Shown here: positions 48,509 through 56,985 of the stretch, one piece after another
How the letters are laid out: each line of letters begins with the position of its first letter
Position numbering within the stretch: the first letter of the stretch is position 1
NCBI GenBank assembly: GCA_026129255.1
Contig: JAHCIJ010000001.1
Location: forward strand, 1 to 64,000
DNA: 64,000 bases
Direction of reading: 5' to 3'
DNA from: Anaerolineales bacterium
GTDB lineage: Bacteria; Chloroflexota; Anaerolineae; Anaerolineales; UBA11579
Notes under the pieces: model-generated
The model's database searches: none
What the model was told of the DNA's origin: nothing
The model's input: only the letters and a program-made list of their open reading frames with translations
Program-made: the position numbers and the translations under genes

Positions 48509-49942
48509 CTAGCGCCCCCGGAAGCCGAGAACGGTTGCCAGCGTGCGCAGCAGAATAATCAGGTCCAGAATGGGGCCGCGGTGCTTGATGTAGTACAGGT
48601 CGTACTCCAGCTTGATGCTCATCTCTTCAATCGTGGCGGCGTAGCCGTAGTTCACCTGGGCCCAGCCGGTGATGCCGGGGCGCTCAAGCAAACGGGCGCG
48701 GTAGAAGGGGATGCGGCGCTCGAAATGCTCCATCAGCTCGGGGCGCTCGGGGCGCGGGCCAACCAGGCTCATGTCACCACGCAGCACGTTGATGAACTGC
48801 GGCCATTCGTCGATGCGCGTCTTGCGCAGGACCTTGCCCAGGCGCGTGCTGCGGTCATCGTCTTCTTTGGCCAGCTGCGGGTTGCCGTCCTTCTCCGCAT
48901 CCACGCGCATGGTGCGGAACTTGATGATGCGGTACGGCTTGCCGCCCTTGCCGGCGCGGGTCTGCGAGAAGATGATCGGCCAGCCGGTGTCGAGCAGGGT
49001 AAGCAGCGAGACGATCGGGGTGAGCACAATGAGGATGGCGACGCCCACCAGGCCGCCCACAATATCAAACAAGCGTTTGCCCAATTGGTAGAAGCGGTTG
49101 ATGCGCGTATCATCCACAAAGGAGCGCACCATCCAATCCGCTTCCAGGTAATTGATCGGCACGCGGCCCAGCAACTCCTCGTAGGCAGTGGGCATGCGCA
49201 TGATCTCGGCGCTGCCCTCCTGCGCATCCAGCAGGGCGTGGAAGGTGTTCTCGCGCATCTGGCCCGAAATCGCCACCAAAATGTCAGACACGCCCTGTTG
49301 CTCGATCAGCTCGGCCAGCAGCTCGCTCCCCCCCAATACCTCGTGCGAGCCGATCACGCTACCCTTTTTCTCAGGGTCGTCGTCCAGCAAGGCCACAATT
49401 TGGTAGGGGGGCGGGCGCATCTCGCCGATGACGCGCAGCAGCGCCTCACCGGCGCGGCCGGCGCCTACCACCACGGCGCGGCGCGCAAATTGCAATGAAC
49501 TGAAGATGCGGATATAGAGCAGACGCCACAATGTGGTGAGCAGCAGGGCCGTGCCTGCAAAGATGGCTATGCTGCGCCGCGGCAGGGTCAGCGGGTCCGC
49601 GGCGAAGTAGTAGACCAGGTAAATGCTCATGCCCAGCGCAGCGGCCACCAGCAAGCTGTTGCGCGTGTGCTGCCAGCTGGAGGCACGGTGGGGGTCATAG
49701 GTTTCAACCAGCAGCACAACCCAGATCAGCGGCAGAAAATAGAACCAATCTGGCGGGCGTTCCTGCAGGAACTCGATGACTTCCAGCGTGTTCAGAGAGC
49801 CCATAGCAGCGACCCAGGAATACAGGCCTACGGCCAGCGCCACCGCAGCCATAACCAGGTCGCCAAAGACCAGCAATACACGGCGTTCGCTTAGCCCCAG
49901 GCGCAGGCTGGGAGTTGAGTCTTTAGAGCGGAGTTGTGCCAT
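48509..49942 (-). CDS. Polyprenyl glycosylphosphotransferase (WcaJ/WbaP type)
   Basis: 477 residues. About five N-terminal membrane spans, a central Rossmann-like domain (RAVVVGAGRAGEALLRVI near 155), one membrane-embedded helix (GGLVGVAILIVLTP near 290) and the C-terminal sugar transferase domain with KRLFDIVG, IKFRTMRVDAE, LRKTRIDEWPQ, GDMSLVGPRPERPE and RPGITGWAQVNYG. It attaches the first sugar phosphate to undecaprenyl phosphate to start the exopolysaccharide repeat unit. Its N-terminal codons overlap the GT2 gene stop by 20 bases. Confidence 0.96.
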   Translation of the reverse strand: MAQLRSKDSTPSLRLGLSERRVLLVFGDLVMAAVALAVGLYSWVAAMGSLNTLEVIEFLQERPPDWFYFLPLIWVVLLVETYDPHRASSWQHTRNSLLVAAALGMSIYLVYYFAADPLTLPRRSIAIFAGTALLLTTLWRLLYIRIFSSLQFARRAVVVGAGRAGEALLRVIGEMRPPPYQIVALLDDDPEKKGSVIGSHEVLGGSELLAELIEQQGVSDILVAISGQMRENTFHALLDAQEGSAEIMRMPTAYEELLGRVPINYLEADWMVRSFVDDTRINRFYQLGKRLFDIVGGLVGVAILIVLTPIVSLLTLLDTGWPIIFSQTRAGKGGKPYRIIKFRTMRVDAEKDGNPQLAKEDDDRSTRLGKVLRKTRIDEWPQFINVLRGDMSLVGPRPERPELMEHFERRIPFYRARLLERPGITGWAQVNYGYAATIEEMSIKLEYDLYYIKHRGPILDLIILLRTLATVLGFRGR

Positions 49943-50954
49943 TTGTGTGTGTGCGCGGAGGATGTGTCCGCGAGCTCACCAGGCTCCACAGGAAGCCAGC
50001 GCCCCAACTGAGGTGCATGGTCATCATCGCTAAGGGCATTCCCAGGAGCAGGCTGGGCTGCCGTCTTTGGATCGTTCTATGCAGGGCAGCGGCCAGCAAG
50101 AGCAGTGCGTATGATACCACCCCGGCCCCCAGCAGCCATGCGGCGGGCGGCCACAGCAGGCTGAGCACGCTCAGGCCGAGCAGGCCGAGCACAAACAGCG
50201 GGGGAATGGCCTGGCGCGGCCGCAGCGTACCCGGGTAGCGGCGCAGCATACGCCACTTCCAGTAGCCGTAGCGCCAATACTGGCGCGCCAGCGCCGCCAG
50301 CGTGGGGCGGGCATAGTAGACCGAGCGGATGGCCGGGTCCAGCCACACCGTGCCGCCTGCCAGCCGGATGCGAGTGTTGAACTCGTAGTCCTCGTTGGTT
50401 TCGAGGCTCTCGTCAAAGGCGCCGATGCGCTCGATCAGCTCACGGCGGAAGGCGCCGAAGGGCACCGTGTCCACCGCGCCAGCTTGGGTCGTATAGCGGT
50501 AGCGCGCATCGCCCACACCGAAGGGGTGGGCGGCCGCGGCGGCGATGGCGCGCGCCAGCCAGGTATCCTGCCCGGGCCGAATTTCCCAAACGCCGCCCAC
50601 GTTCCAGCCGCGACCCTCGTCGAGCGCTTGCAGGCTGCGCGCCACGTATTCAGGGTGCGGGCTGGAATGGGCGTCCAGGCGCAGCAGGGTGCTGCCCTGC
50701 GCGGCGGCGATCGCCAGGTTCAGCCCAGCAGGGATGCTGCGGGCGGGGTTGTCCACCACGCGCACGGCCAACTGCGGATGCTGCTGGCTGAAAGCGGTGA
50801 TGCGCTGGCGCGTGCCGTCAGTGGACAGGCCATCGGCGATGACCACTTCCATTTGCTCCACCGGGTAACTTTGGGCCAGGATGGCTTCAAGCAAGCCAGC
50901 GATGGTGGCTTCTTCATTGAAGCACGGCACGATGATACTGACGCGCGGGGTCAT
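49923..50954 (-). CDS. Glycosyltransferase family 2 (ExoA-like)
   Basis: 343 residues. GT-A domain with VSIIVPCFNEEATIAGLLEA at the N terminus, MEVVIADGLSTDGT, LLRLDAHSSPHPEY (the DxD-like metal site) and NEDYEFNTRIR near residue 185. Two or three membrane helices follow (LFVLGLLGLSVLSLLW, SYALLLLAAALH). Similar proteins extend the succinoglycan unit on a lipid carrier. It overlaps the next gene by 20 bases. The reading frame ends in a Thr/His-rich tail (SSRTHPPRTHTNG), which looks poorly conserved. Confidence 0.92.
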   Translation of the reverse strand: MTPRVSIIVPCFNEEATIAGLLEAILAQSYPVEQMEVVIADGLSTDGTRQRITAFSQQHPQLAVRVVDNPARSIPAGLNLAIAAAQGSTLLRLDAHSSPHPEYVARSLQALDEGRGWNVGGVWEIRPGQDTWLARAIAAAAAHPFGVGDARYRYTTQAGAVDTVPFGAFRRELIERIGAFDESLETNEDYEFNTRIRLAGGTVWLDPAIRSVYYARPTLAALARQYWRYGYWKWRMLRRYPGTLRPRQAIPPLFVLGLLGLSVLSLLWPPAAWLLGAGVVSYALLLLAAALHRTIQRRQPSLLLGMPLAMMTMHLSWGAGFLWSLVSSRTHPPRTHTNGTTPL

Positions 50955-50989
50955 ATGACGAGAGGAGTCATAAAAGATAACTCTGGAAC

Positions 50990-51030
50990 TACAGTTTCCT
51001 TTTCACTGCTCCCTAATCACTACTCACTGA
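50990..51030. repeat. Family D repeat at the ridA stop
   Basis: On the plus strand CACTGCTCCCTAATCACTAC followed by TCACTGAAG. On the minus strand this gives AGTGAGTAGTGATTAG, supplying the last codons and stop of ridA. Confidence 0.6.
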
Positions 51031-51402
51031 AGCTACAGCCTCAATCTCAACCAGTGCGCCGCCGGGCAGGGCCACCACCTGGATGGTGGAGCGCGCCGGC
51101 GGCTCGCTGGGGAAGTACTGGGCGTAGACCTCGTTCACCGTGGCAAAGTCGGCCATGTCCGTGAGGAACATGGTGGTCTTGAGCACCTTGTCCATCGCGC
51201 TGCCGCCAGTTTCCACCAGCCCCTTCAGGTTCTCGAGCACCTGCTTGGCTTGGGCGGCCACGCCACCTTCAACAAACTGGCCGCTTTCAGGGTCAATACC
51301 TACCTGGCCGGAGATGAACAACAGATCGCCCATGCGGATGGCAGGGGTGTAAGGACCCATGGGCTTAATGCCTTTGGGGGCGTAAACAGTTTGCTTGGAC
51401 AT
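51013..51402 (-). CDS. ridA: RidA family imine/enamine deaminase
   Basis: 129 residues, trimeric enzyme that hydrolyses reactive 2-aminoacrylate and related imines from PLP enzymes. Motifs: YTPAIRMGDLLFISGQVG near residue 18, QAKQVLENLKGLVE near 52, and PPARSTIQVVALPGGALVEIEA near 100 with the key Arg. The last five residues (SVSSD) and the TAG are made by a family D repeat; most relatives end soon after EIEA. It may be co-transcribed with the minus-strand polysaccharide operon but has no functional link to it. Confidence 0.94.
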   Translation of the reverse strand: MSKQTVYAPKGIKPMGPYTPAIRMGDLLFISGQVGIDPESGQFVEGGVAAQAKQVLENLKGLVETGGSAMDKVLKTTMFLTDMADFATVNEVYAQYFPSEPPARSTIQVVALPGGALVEIEAVASVSSD

Positions 51403-51438
51403 AGCACCTCGCTAGTGGTTGAAGTGCCTTGATTTTAC

Positions 51439-52878
51439 CTAGAGGTGAGGCTGTGCAGGGAATTGCAAGATGAGTGTGCTGCCTTGGCCTGGTGCGCTCT
51501 TCATTTCTATGCTGCCACCTTGCTTCTCCACCAATGTTTTGGCAATCGCCAGGCCGAGGCCAAAACCAGGGGTGGCTTGTGCGTGCTCGCCGCGGTAGAA
51601 GCGCCCGAAAATGTGCGGCAACTGATCGGCTGGGATGCCCGGGCCGCGGTCCTGTACGCGGACCTCGACCATTCCACTGTGCTGCTGTGCGCTGATGGAT
51701 ACCGCGTCCTGAGAATGCTTGATGGCATTTTCAAGGGCGATGAGCAGGACCTGCTTGAAAGCGTCCCGGTCGCCAAGGATGCGCAAACCCTCCGGCGAGT
51801 CCAGCGTGATCGTGCGCTCAGGGTCCAACACCTGGGTTTGGCGCGTGACCTCTTTGAGCAGTTCGGTGGCATCCAGTGCGTCTTTGGCCAGGGCGCGCCC
51901 AGCATCGGCGCGGGCCAACAGCAGAAGATCGTTCACCAGGCGGATCAGACGGTCGTTCTCATCGATCAAGTCGTTGAGGATGTCTTCGCGCTCCTCGCTG
52001 GGCATGGGCGGGTTGCGCCGCAGCAGGCCCAGGTTGCCGCGCAACGTGGTGAGCGGGGTACGCAGCTCGTGCGAGATGTCGGCCACGAAGCCGCGCTGCA
52101 TTTGCAGCGAATGCTCCACGCGCTGGAACGCGTTTTGTAAACGCGAAAGCATGGAATTGAAGGTGCTGGCCAACAGACCCACTTCGTCCTGCGGGCCGGT
52201 GTAATTCACGCGGTGCGCAAAATCCTGCTCGTCGCCGATGGCTTGGGCGGTCAGCGTAATGCGTTGAATAGGCGCCAGCATCACGCCGGAAAAGACCCAG
52301 CCAACCCCAAAGGCGACCAGTACGATCAGCAGACCGGTGCCCAGCACCGTGGTAGCCAGGGTGCGCAGCGAGTGGCTGCGCTCGGCCAGGCTGGTGGCTA
52401 CCTGGATGATGGACATAAACTCATCAGCCACCACGATGGGGCGGCTGTAGATCAGCATGGGTTTGCCCGAGACTTCGCTGGTTTCCCACCAGTCTTCGCC
52501 GCGCCGCAGCACCAGCAGCCCCTCGGCGCTCAGCGGCAGCGCATCCCCTTCGCGCCCGAACGGGCTGGCCACCAGGCGGCCGTTTGCGTCCAGCACCCGG
52601 GCAATTTCGCGTTCAGGGAAGGCCTGGAAGGCTTGCTCGTTGGAGAATTCGCCAAAGGGCAGCGGCGGCGCCTGGCCGCCCAGTGGCGGCTGGTAGTGGA
52701 GTATCTGGTTGCTGCGCCCGACTGCTTCGCCGAGGCGGTTGGCGCTGGATAGCAAGTCGCTGCGCAGAGACTCCAGCGTGGACTGCGCCTGGATGAAATA
52801 CAGCACCGCGCCGAAAATGCACAGGGTCAGCGCCAGGATGGCGGTGTACAGGATGGTGATGCGCAGCCGAATGGACAT
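51439..52878 (-). CDS. Membrane sensor histidine kinase
   Basis: 479 residues with two membrane spans (about 8-28 and 180-200) bracketing a periplasmic-side sensor domain. HAMP follows, then a HisKA helix with phospho-acceptor His270 in ISHELRTPL, and a HATPase domain (DRGPGIPADQ, RFYRGEHA, GFGLGLAIAKTLVEKQGG). It pairs with the OmpR-type regulator whose TAA overlaps its ATG by one base. Domain order matches PhoR/BaeS-like kinases. Its signal is unknown; the genomic context suggests phosphate or cell-surface state (inference). Confidence 0.96.
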   Translation of the reverse strand: MSIRLRITILYTAILALTLCIFGAVLYFIQAQSTLESLRSDLLSSANRLGEAVGRSNQILHYQPPLGGQAPPLPFGEFSNEQAFQAFPEREIARVLDANGRLVASPFGREGDALPLSAEGLLVLRRGEDWWETSEVSGKPMLIYSRPIVVADEFMSIIQVATSLAERSHSLRTLATTVLGTGLLIVLVAFGVGWVFSGVMLAPIQRITLTAQAIGDEQDFAHRVNYTGPQDEVGLLASTFNSMLSRLQNAFQRVEHSLQMQRGFVADISHELRTPLTTLRGNLGLLRRNPPMPSEEREDILNDLIDENDRLIRLVNDLLLLARADAGRALAKDALDATELLKEVTRQTQVLDPERTITLDSPEGLRILGDRDAFKQVLLIALENAIKHSQDAVSISAQQHSGMVEVRVQDRGPGIPADQLPHIFGRFYRGEHAQATPGFGLGLAIAKTLVEKQGGSIEMKSAPGQGSTLILQFPAQPHL

Positions 52879-53555
52879 TATTCCTCGCGTAGTACGTAGC
52901 CCACGCCGCGTACGGTTTGGATCAGGCGTGAGCGGCCATCCGCTTCCAGCTTTTTGCGTAGATAGCCAATATAGATCTCGAGCACGTTGTCATTGCCGCC
53001 AAAATCGTAGCCCCATACTTCGCTAAGAATGTGGCTGCGCTCCAACACCTGGCGCGGGTGGCGCAGCAGCAGATGCAGGAGGTTGAACTCTGTGAGGGTC
53101 AGATTGAGCTCGCCATCGCCACGGCGGGCCAGGCGGGTCAGCGGGTCAAGCATGACATCACCGTAGCTGGCAGGCTGGTTCTGCGGCTCGGCCTGCACGC
53201 GGCGCAGCAGGGCGTGCACGCGCGCCACCAGCTCCGCCGGGGCGAAAGGCTTGGCCAGGTAATCATCTGCGCCGCTTTCCAACCCTTCCACCCGGTCTTC
53301 AATGGCGTCGCGGGCGGTGAGCATCAGCACCATGGTTTTGTTGTCTTCGGCGCGCAGGCGTTGGATGAAGCTCACTCCGTCCAGCTTGGGCATCATCCAA
53401 TCCGCAATGATCAGACTGGGCTTGTGGGCCTGCACCATCGGCAGAGCCTCCAGTCCGTTGGCGGCCGTCAGCACATCCAGATTCTCATAGGTCAGCGTGC
53501 GCTGCAGCATTTTGAGCAGCTTGGGGTCGTCGTCCACGATCAGTACGGTAGGCAT
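52878..53555 (-). CDS. OmpR/PhoB-family response regulator
   Basis: 225 residues. Receiver domain with acidic pocket Asp8-Asp10, phospho-acceptor Asp52 in LIIADWMMPKLDG, Thr in LMLTARD and Lys in LAKPF. C-terminal winged helix: LTLTEFNLLHLLLRHP, VLERSHILSEVWGYDF, NVLEIYIGYLRKKLE and IQTVRGVGYVL. I use the ATG at 53555 (MPTVLIVDDD); the frame extends to 53633 but that part is not receiver-like. The divergent gap to the VTC gene holds phased CTGTGAA-type repeats, the sort of site this family binds. Confidence 0.96.
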   Translation of the reverse strand: MPTVLIVDDDPKLLKMLQRTLTYENLDVLTAANGLEALPMVQAHKPSLIIADWMMPKLDGVSFIQRLRAEDNKTMVLMLTARDAIEDRVEGLESGADDYLAKPFAPAELVARVHALLRRVQAEPQNQPASYGDVMLDPLTRLARRGDGELNLTLTEFNLLHLLLRHPRQVLERSHILSEVWGYDFGGNDNVLEIYIGYLRKKLEADGRSRLIQTVRGVGYVLREE

Positions 53556-53628
53556 GCGTTCACTCGATATGGCTAAGTTTGCCTCGAAAATGCGCTGCGT
53601 GCACAGCAAGAGCGGCTTTCTCAGCATA

Positions 53629-53693
53629 TTCACAGTCCTTTGGGGGCAGCTGGCTCACAGCCAATTCACAGCAGATTTTTGGCCTTATCACAG
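53629..53693 (-). promoter_or_regulatory. Phased direct repeats, candidate response-regulator operator
   Basis: On the plus strand TTCACAG (53629), CTCACAG (53654), TTCACAG (53665) and ATCACAG (53687). The start-to-start distances are 25, 11 and 22 bases. On the minus strand these read CTGTGAA/CTGTGAG/CTGTGAT, close to the Pho box half-site CTGTCAT, and 11-base phasing is the PhoB/OmpR pattern. Confidence 0.5.
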
Positions 53694-53739
53694 CACAGGT
53701 TTTTAGACTGCAGCCATCAACTTTTGTGTGGAAGGAGTT

Positions 53740-54507
53740 ATGGCAAACAATCTCAGTCATACCATTCGCCGTTTCAACCGCTTTGAGCTCAAGTACCTGG
53801 TGAACCTCAGGCAGGCGGAAACCTTCAAGATGGCGCTGCGCAAGTATCTGCAGGCGGATGAGCACAGCCGCGGCAGTTACGCGCTCTCCAGCTTGTATTA
53901 CGACTCGCCGGACTTCCGCTGTTACTGGGAAAAGGTGGACGGCATCCGCTTTCGCCGCAAGCTGCGCATCCGCCACTACGAGAACGGTGCGGCGCTGACC
54001 CCAAGCACGCCGGTGTTCGTAGAGATCAAGCAGCGCCTCGACCGCGTGACCCAGAAGCGCCGCGTGCTGATGCCCTACGCTGATGCGCTGGCGCTGTGCA
54101 ACCGGCGCGAGCTACCAACCAACGTAGCGGCGGAGGATGAAGCTTTGATTTCCGAAGTGTATTCCTACCTGTGGGAGTACAACCTGCGCCCGGTGAGCAT
54201 CGTGCGCTACCAGCGCCAAGCTTTCATCGGCGCCGAGTATGACCTGGGGCTGCGCGTCACCTTTGATACACAGCTAGGCTACCAGGTGCACCAACTGCGC
54301 CTGCAGGATGCTGCTACGCTGCCGATGCTTTCGCCTGACCGCGCCGTGATGGAAATCAAGGTCAATGAACGCTTGCCGTACTGGCTGGCCGATATGATCG
54401 CGGCACACAATCTCAAGACGGTGCGTGTGAGCAAATACTGCCGCAGTATCGATCTGGCCAATGCCAACGTGCCCGCCTTTTCCCAACTTGCGCTAAGCGC
54501 GCACTAA
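53740..54507 (+). CDS. VTC-domain (polyphosphate polymerase-type) protein
   Basis: 255 residues of the triphosphate-tunnel VTC fold. Residues expected to line the tunnel are visible: RFNRFELKYLV at the N terminus, FRRKLRIRHY, VFVEIKQRLDRVTQKRR, LRVTFDTQL and VMEIKVNERLPYWL. In yeast, VTC4 uses ATP to make polyphosphate; bacterial stand-alone members next to DUF4956 and CotH are less well defined. AAGGAG precedes the ATG at 53740 (a GTG at 53728 overlaps that site). It heads a three-gene operon divergent from a two-component system. Confidence 0.88.
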   Translation: MANNLSHTIRRFNRFELKYLVNLRQAETFKMALRKYLQADEHSRGSYALSSLYYDSPDFRCYWEKVDGIRFRRKLRIRHYENGAALTPSTPVFVEIKQRLDRVTQKRRVLMPYADALALCNRRELPTNVAAEDEALISEVYSYLWEYNLRPVSIVRYQRQAFIGAEYDLGLRVTFDTQLGYQVHQLRLQDAATLPMLSPDRAVMEIKVNERLPYWLADMIAAHNLKTVRVSKYCRSIDLANANVPAFSQLALSAH

Positions 54508-54525
54508 CTTTGTAAGGAGAAACAA

Positions 54526-55206
54526 ATGGATATTTTTACTTTTCAGGATCTGACCGGAGAGTTCTCTGTGTTGGATGTCACCCTGGTGCTGGCTCTGAGC
54601 TTTGTGCTCAGCGCCTTCATCGGCTGGGTCTACAAGCTGACTCACCGTGGCACTTCATACACACAGAGCTTTGTGTTCACCCTGGTGCTCAACGGCATGG
54701 TGGTGGCGTTGGTCATGATGGTGGTGGGTTCCAACATCGCGCGGGCCTTCTCGCTGGTGGGCGCCTTGTCCATCATCCGCTTCCGCAATGCGGTCAAGGA
54801 AACGCGTGATGTGGGCTTCATCTTCTTCACCATGGCTATCGGCATGGCGATCGGCACGCGCTTCTATCTTCTCGCCATCGTGGCCGCCGTGGTGATCAGC
54901 CTGGTGGTCGTGATCATGATGCGCTTCAACTGGTTTGCACGTGAGGCCGCCGGGCAAATCCTGCGCACCCAGGTGCCCAGTGGCGCGGCGTTCGATAAGC
55001 TGTTTGACGCCTTGTTTCTCAAGTACACCCACAGCTCGGAGCTGATCAGTGTAGACACGGTGGACAACGGCGCATTGACCGAGCTGACCTACAGCGTGGG
55101 ACTCAAGAAGGCCAATCGGGTCGAGGAATTTGTGTCTGAGCTGCGCAGTCTCAACGACGATAACAAGATCTCGCTGATCGCGGGCTACAACACTACCGAC
55201 TTGTAG
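54526..55206 (+). CDS. DUF4956 membrane protein
   Basis: 226 residues. Four hydrophobic segments in the first 150 residues (LVLALSFVLSAFIGWVY, LVLNGMVVALVMMVVG, FFTMAIGMAIGT, LAIVAAVVISLVVVIM) and a conserved loop SIIRFRNAVKETRD between spans. A soluble C-terminal ferredoxin-like part of about 75 residues follows. The family is regularly linked with VTC and CotH genes (established context). It follows the VTC gene by 18 bases with a strong AAGGAG. A channel or membrane subunit for VTC product export is a guess. Confidence 0.88.
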   Translation: MDIFTFQDLTGEFSVLDVTLVLALSFVLSAFIGWVYKLTHRGTSYTQSFVFTLVLNGMVVALVMMVVGSNIARAFSLVGALSIIRFRNAVKETRDVGFIFFTMAIGMAIGTRFYLLAIVAAVVISLVVVIMMRFNWFAREAAGQILRTQVPSGAAFDKLFDALFLKYTHSSELISVDTVDNGALTELTYSVGLKKANRVEEFVSELRSLNDDNKISLIAGYNTTDL

Positions 55207-55215
55207 AAAGTCAGC

Positions 55216-55249
55216 AAAGGCTGGCGGCAGTAAGCCGCCGCCAGCCTTT
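55216..55249 (+). promoter_or_regulatory. Intra-operon hairpin before cotH-like gene
   Basis: A perfect 13-bp stem AAAGGCTGGCGGC / GCCGCCAGCCTTT with an 8-nt loop has no T-tract. It starts 9 bases after the DUF4956 stop and ends just before the AAAGGAG of the next gene. It could be an RNA stabiliser or partial terminator. Confidence 0.65.
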
Positions 55250-55263
55250 GAAAGGAGCAAGAA

Positions 55264-56922
55264 ATGAGCTTGACACTGAAGCGTAACCTCCCTTTGCTGT
55301 TATTGCTGGCGGCGATGATGGCCGCGTTGGTGCTGGTGATCGGTAACCAGCGCGTCATTGCCTACACAACGTCCAATTCAATCTCCACCCGGCTGTCTAC
55401 GGCCGGAGGGAACGATGTGAGCAACACAGTGGCGCTGTTTGACGACGGCCTGGTGCACGAGATCCAGGTGTTGATGTCCGATTCCGACTATGACAGCATG
55501 ATCACTACCTACCAGCAGACCGGCGAGAAAGAATACTTCCAGGCGGATGTGATCATCGATGGTGTGCGCATCAACGATGTCGGTATTCGCCTGCGCGGCA
55601 ACGCCTCCCTACGCACTGCGCTGGGCGGCGGTGGTGGCGCAGGCTTTGGCCTGTTTGGCGGCGGCCAGCCAGATGGCGTACAGTTCCCAGAGGGACAGCT
55701 TCCACCCTTTGGTGAGGGTGGGGCGCCTGAAGGGATGCTGTTCGGCCAGGGGCAGGCAATGCCCGAGGATATGCAGGGTTTCCAGCCGCCAGCAGGACGC
55801 GGCGGTCAGGGCGGCCAGCCGCCGGAAGGTTTTGCGCCTCCCGAGGGAGCCGAACAGGGGCCAGGGGGCATGCAGCCTGGCGGCTTTCAGTTTGGCGGCG
55901 GTGGCATGGGCCGCGAGCCGATCTCAGAAGAGCTGATCAAGATCCCGTTCATGATCAAGTTTGATGAGTATGTGGACGGGCAAACCTATCAAGGCTACAG
56001 CGCCATCGCCATCCGCAACTACGGCACCTCCTACGACGAGGCCATGCTGCAGGAGCCGATCAGCAACTACGCCGCCAACCTGGCCGGGCTGCCGGCAACG
56101 GAAACGGTGTTCACCGGCTTCAGCTTGAATGACGAGGCCGAGCGGCTGTATGTGGTCTCTGCGTTGGTGGATGAAAGCTACCTGGCCAAGCATTTCTCCG
56201 GCACGCTAGGTGTGCTGTACAAAGCCGATGTGGGCGCCAGCCTGAGCTACGCAGGTGAGGAGCCCAGCAGTTATGCCAACAGCTTCAGCCAGGAAACCCG
56301 CGTGAACGATGCAGACATGAAGCCGTTGATCGATTTCACGCGCTTCCTGGATGAAGCAGACGATGCCACCTTTGAGGCCGAGCTGCCCGAGCGCCTGGAT
56401 GTGGATGGCTTCGCCAATTATCTGGCGATCAACGCTATGCTGGTCAATACTGACTCCATGCTGGGCATGAACAACAACTACTACCTGTACTATGACGAGC
56501 AGGCCGGGAAGATGACCGTGCTGCTGTGGGATACCAATGAAAGCCTGAGCAAGCTGGGCGGCAACGTGAGCTACAACCTGGACCTGAACAACCTACAGCA
56601 AGGTGGGTTTGGCGGCGGTGGTGGCATGGGGCGTGGTGGCGGTATCGGCGGTGGCAGCAATACGCTGCTCACCCGCTTCATTGCCAATGACACCTTTAGG
56701 GCTCTGTATCAGCAGAAGCTGCAAGCCGTGTACGACGCCGTGTTTGCAAACGATGCCCTGGTTGAAAAGGCTGACGAATACGCGGCCCTGGTGCTGGCCG
56801 CCAATGAACGCGGCCTGGTGGACGAGCAAACCTACACGGCGGCGGTTGAAAGCATCAAAACGTTTTTGCAGCAACGCAAGGAATACATCCAATCGACAGG
56901 GCTAGTGCTGACCGGCGAGTAG
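55264..56922 (+). CDS. CotH-like secretory kinase family protein
   Basis: 552 residues with an N-terminal signal/anchor (LLLLLAAMMAALVLVIG). The CotH core has IRLRGNAS near 108, then a low-complexity Gly/Pro/Gln/Met-rich insertion at about 121-216, SYDEAMLQEP near 256, LVDESYLAKHF near 301, and NNNYYLYYD with LLWDTNESL near 403-428, where the Asp should be the metal ligand. A second Gly-rich stretch is at 447-465. CotH of spore formers is an atypical protein kinase that phosphorylates secreted substrates. A strong AAAGGAG precedes the ATG. Substrate unknown; no spore-coat genes are present. Confidence 0.88.
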   Translation: MSLTLKRNLPLLLLLAAMMAALVLVIGNQRVIAYTTSNSISTRLSTAGGNDVSNTVALFDDGLVHEIQVLMSDSDYDSMITTYQQTGEKEYFQADVIIDGVRINDVGIRLRGNASLRTALGGGGGAGFGLFGGGQPDGVQFPEGQLPPFGEGGAPEGMLFGQGQAMPEDMQGFQPPAGRGGQGGQPPEGFAPPEGAEQGPGGMQPGGFQFGGGGMGREPISEELIKIPFMIKFDEYVDGQTYQGYSAIAIRNYGTSYDEAMLQEPISNYAANLAGLPATETVFTGFSLNDEAERLYVVSALVDESYLAKHFSGTLGVLYKADVGASLSYAGEEPSSYANSFSQETRVNDADMKPLIDFTRFLDEADDATFEAELPERLDVDGFANYLAINAMLVNTDSMLGMNNNYYLYYDEQAGKMTVLLWDTNESLSKLGGNVSYNLDLNNLQQGGFGGGGGMGRGGGIGGGSNTLLTRFIANDTFRALYQQKLQAVYDAVFANDALVEKADEYAALVLAANERGLVDEQTYTAAVESIKTFLQQRKEYIQSTGLVLTGE

Positions 56923-56949
56923 CCAAGCAGGCTGCCTTGGGACCAACGG

Positions 56950-56985
56950 TCCTCATCACTGTTCACCCTTCACGGCTCACTGTCC
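56950..56985. repeat. Family D repeat adjoining the YifB stop
   Basis: GTCCTCATCACTGTTCACCC, TTCACGGCTCACTGTCCC. On the minus strand it begins directly after the yifB TAG (ACAGTGAGCCGTGAAGGGTG). Confidence 0.55.
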
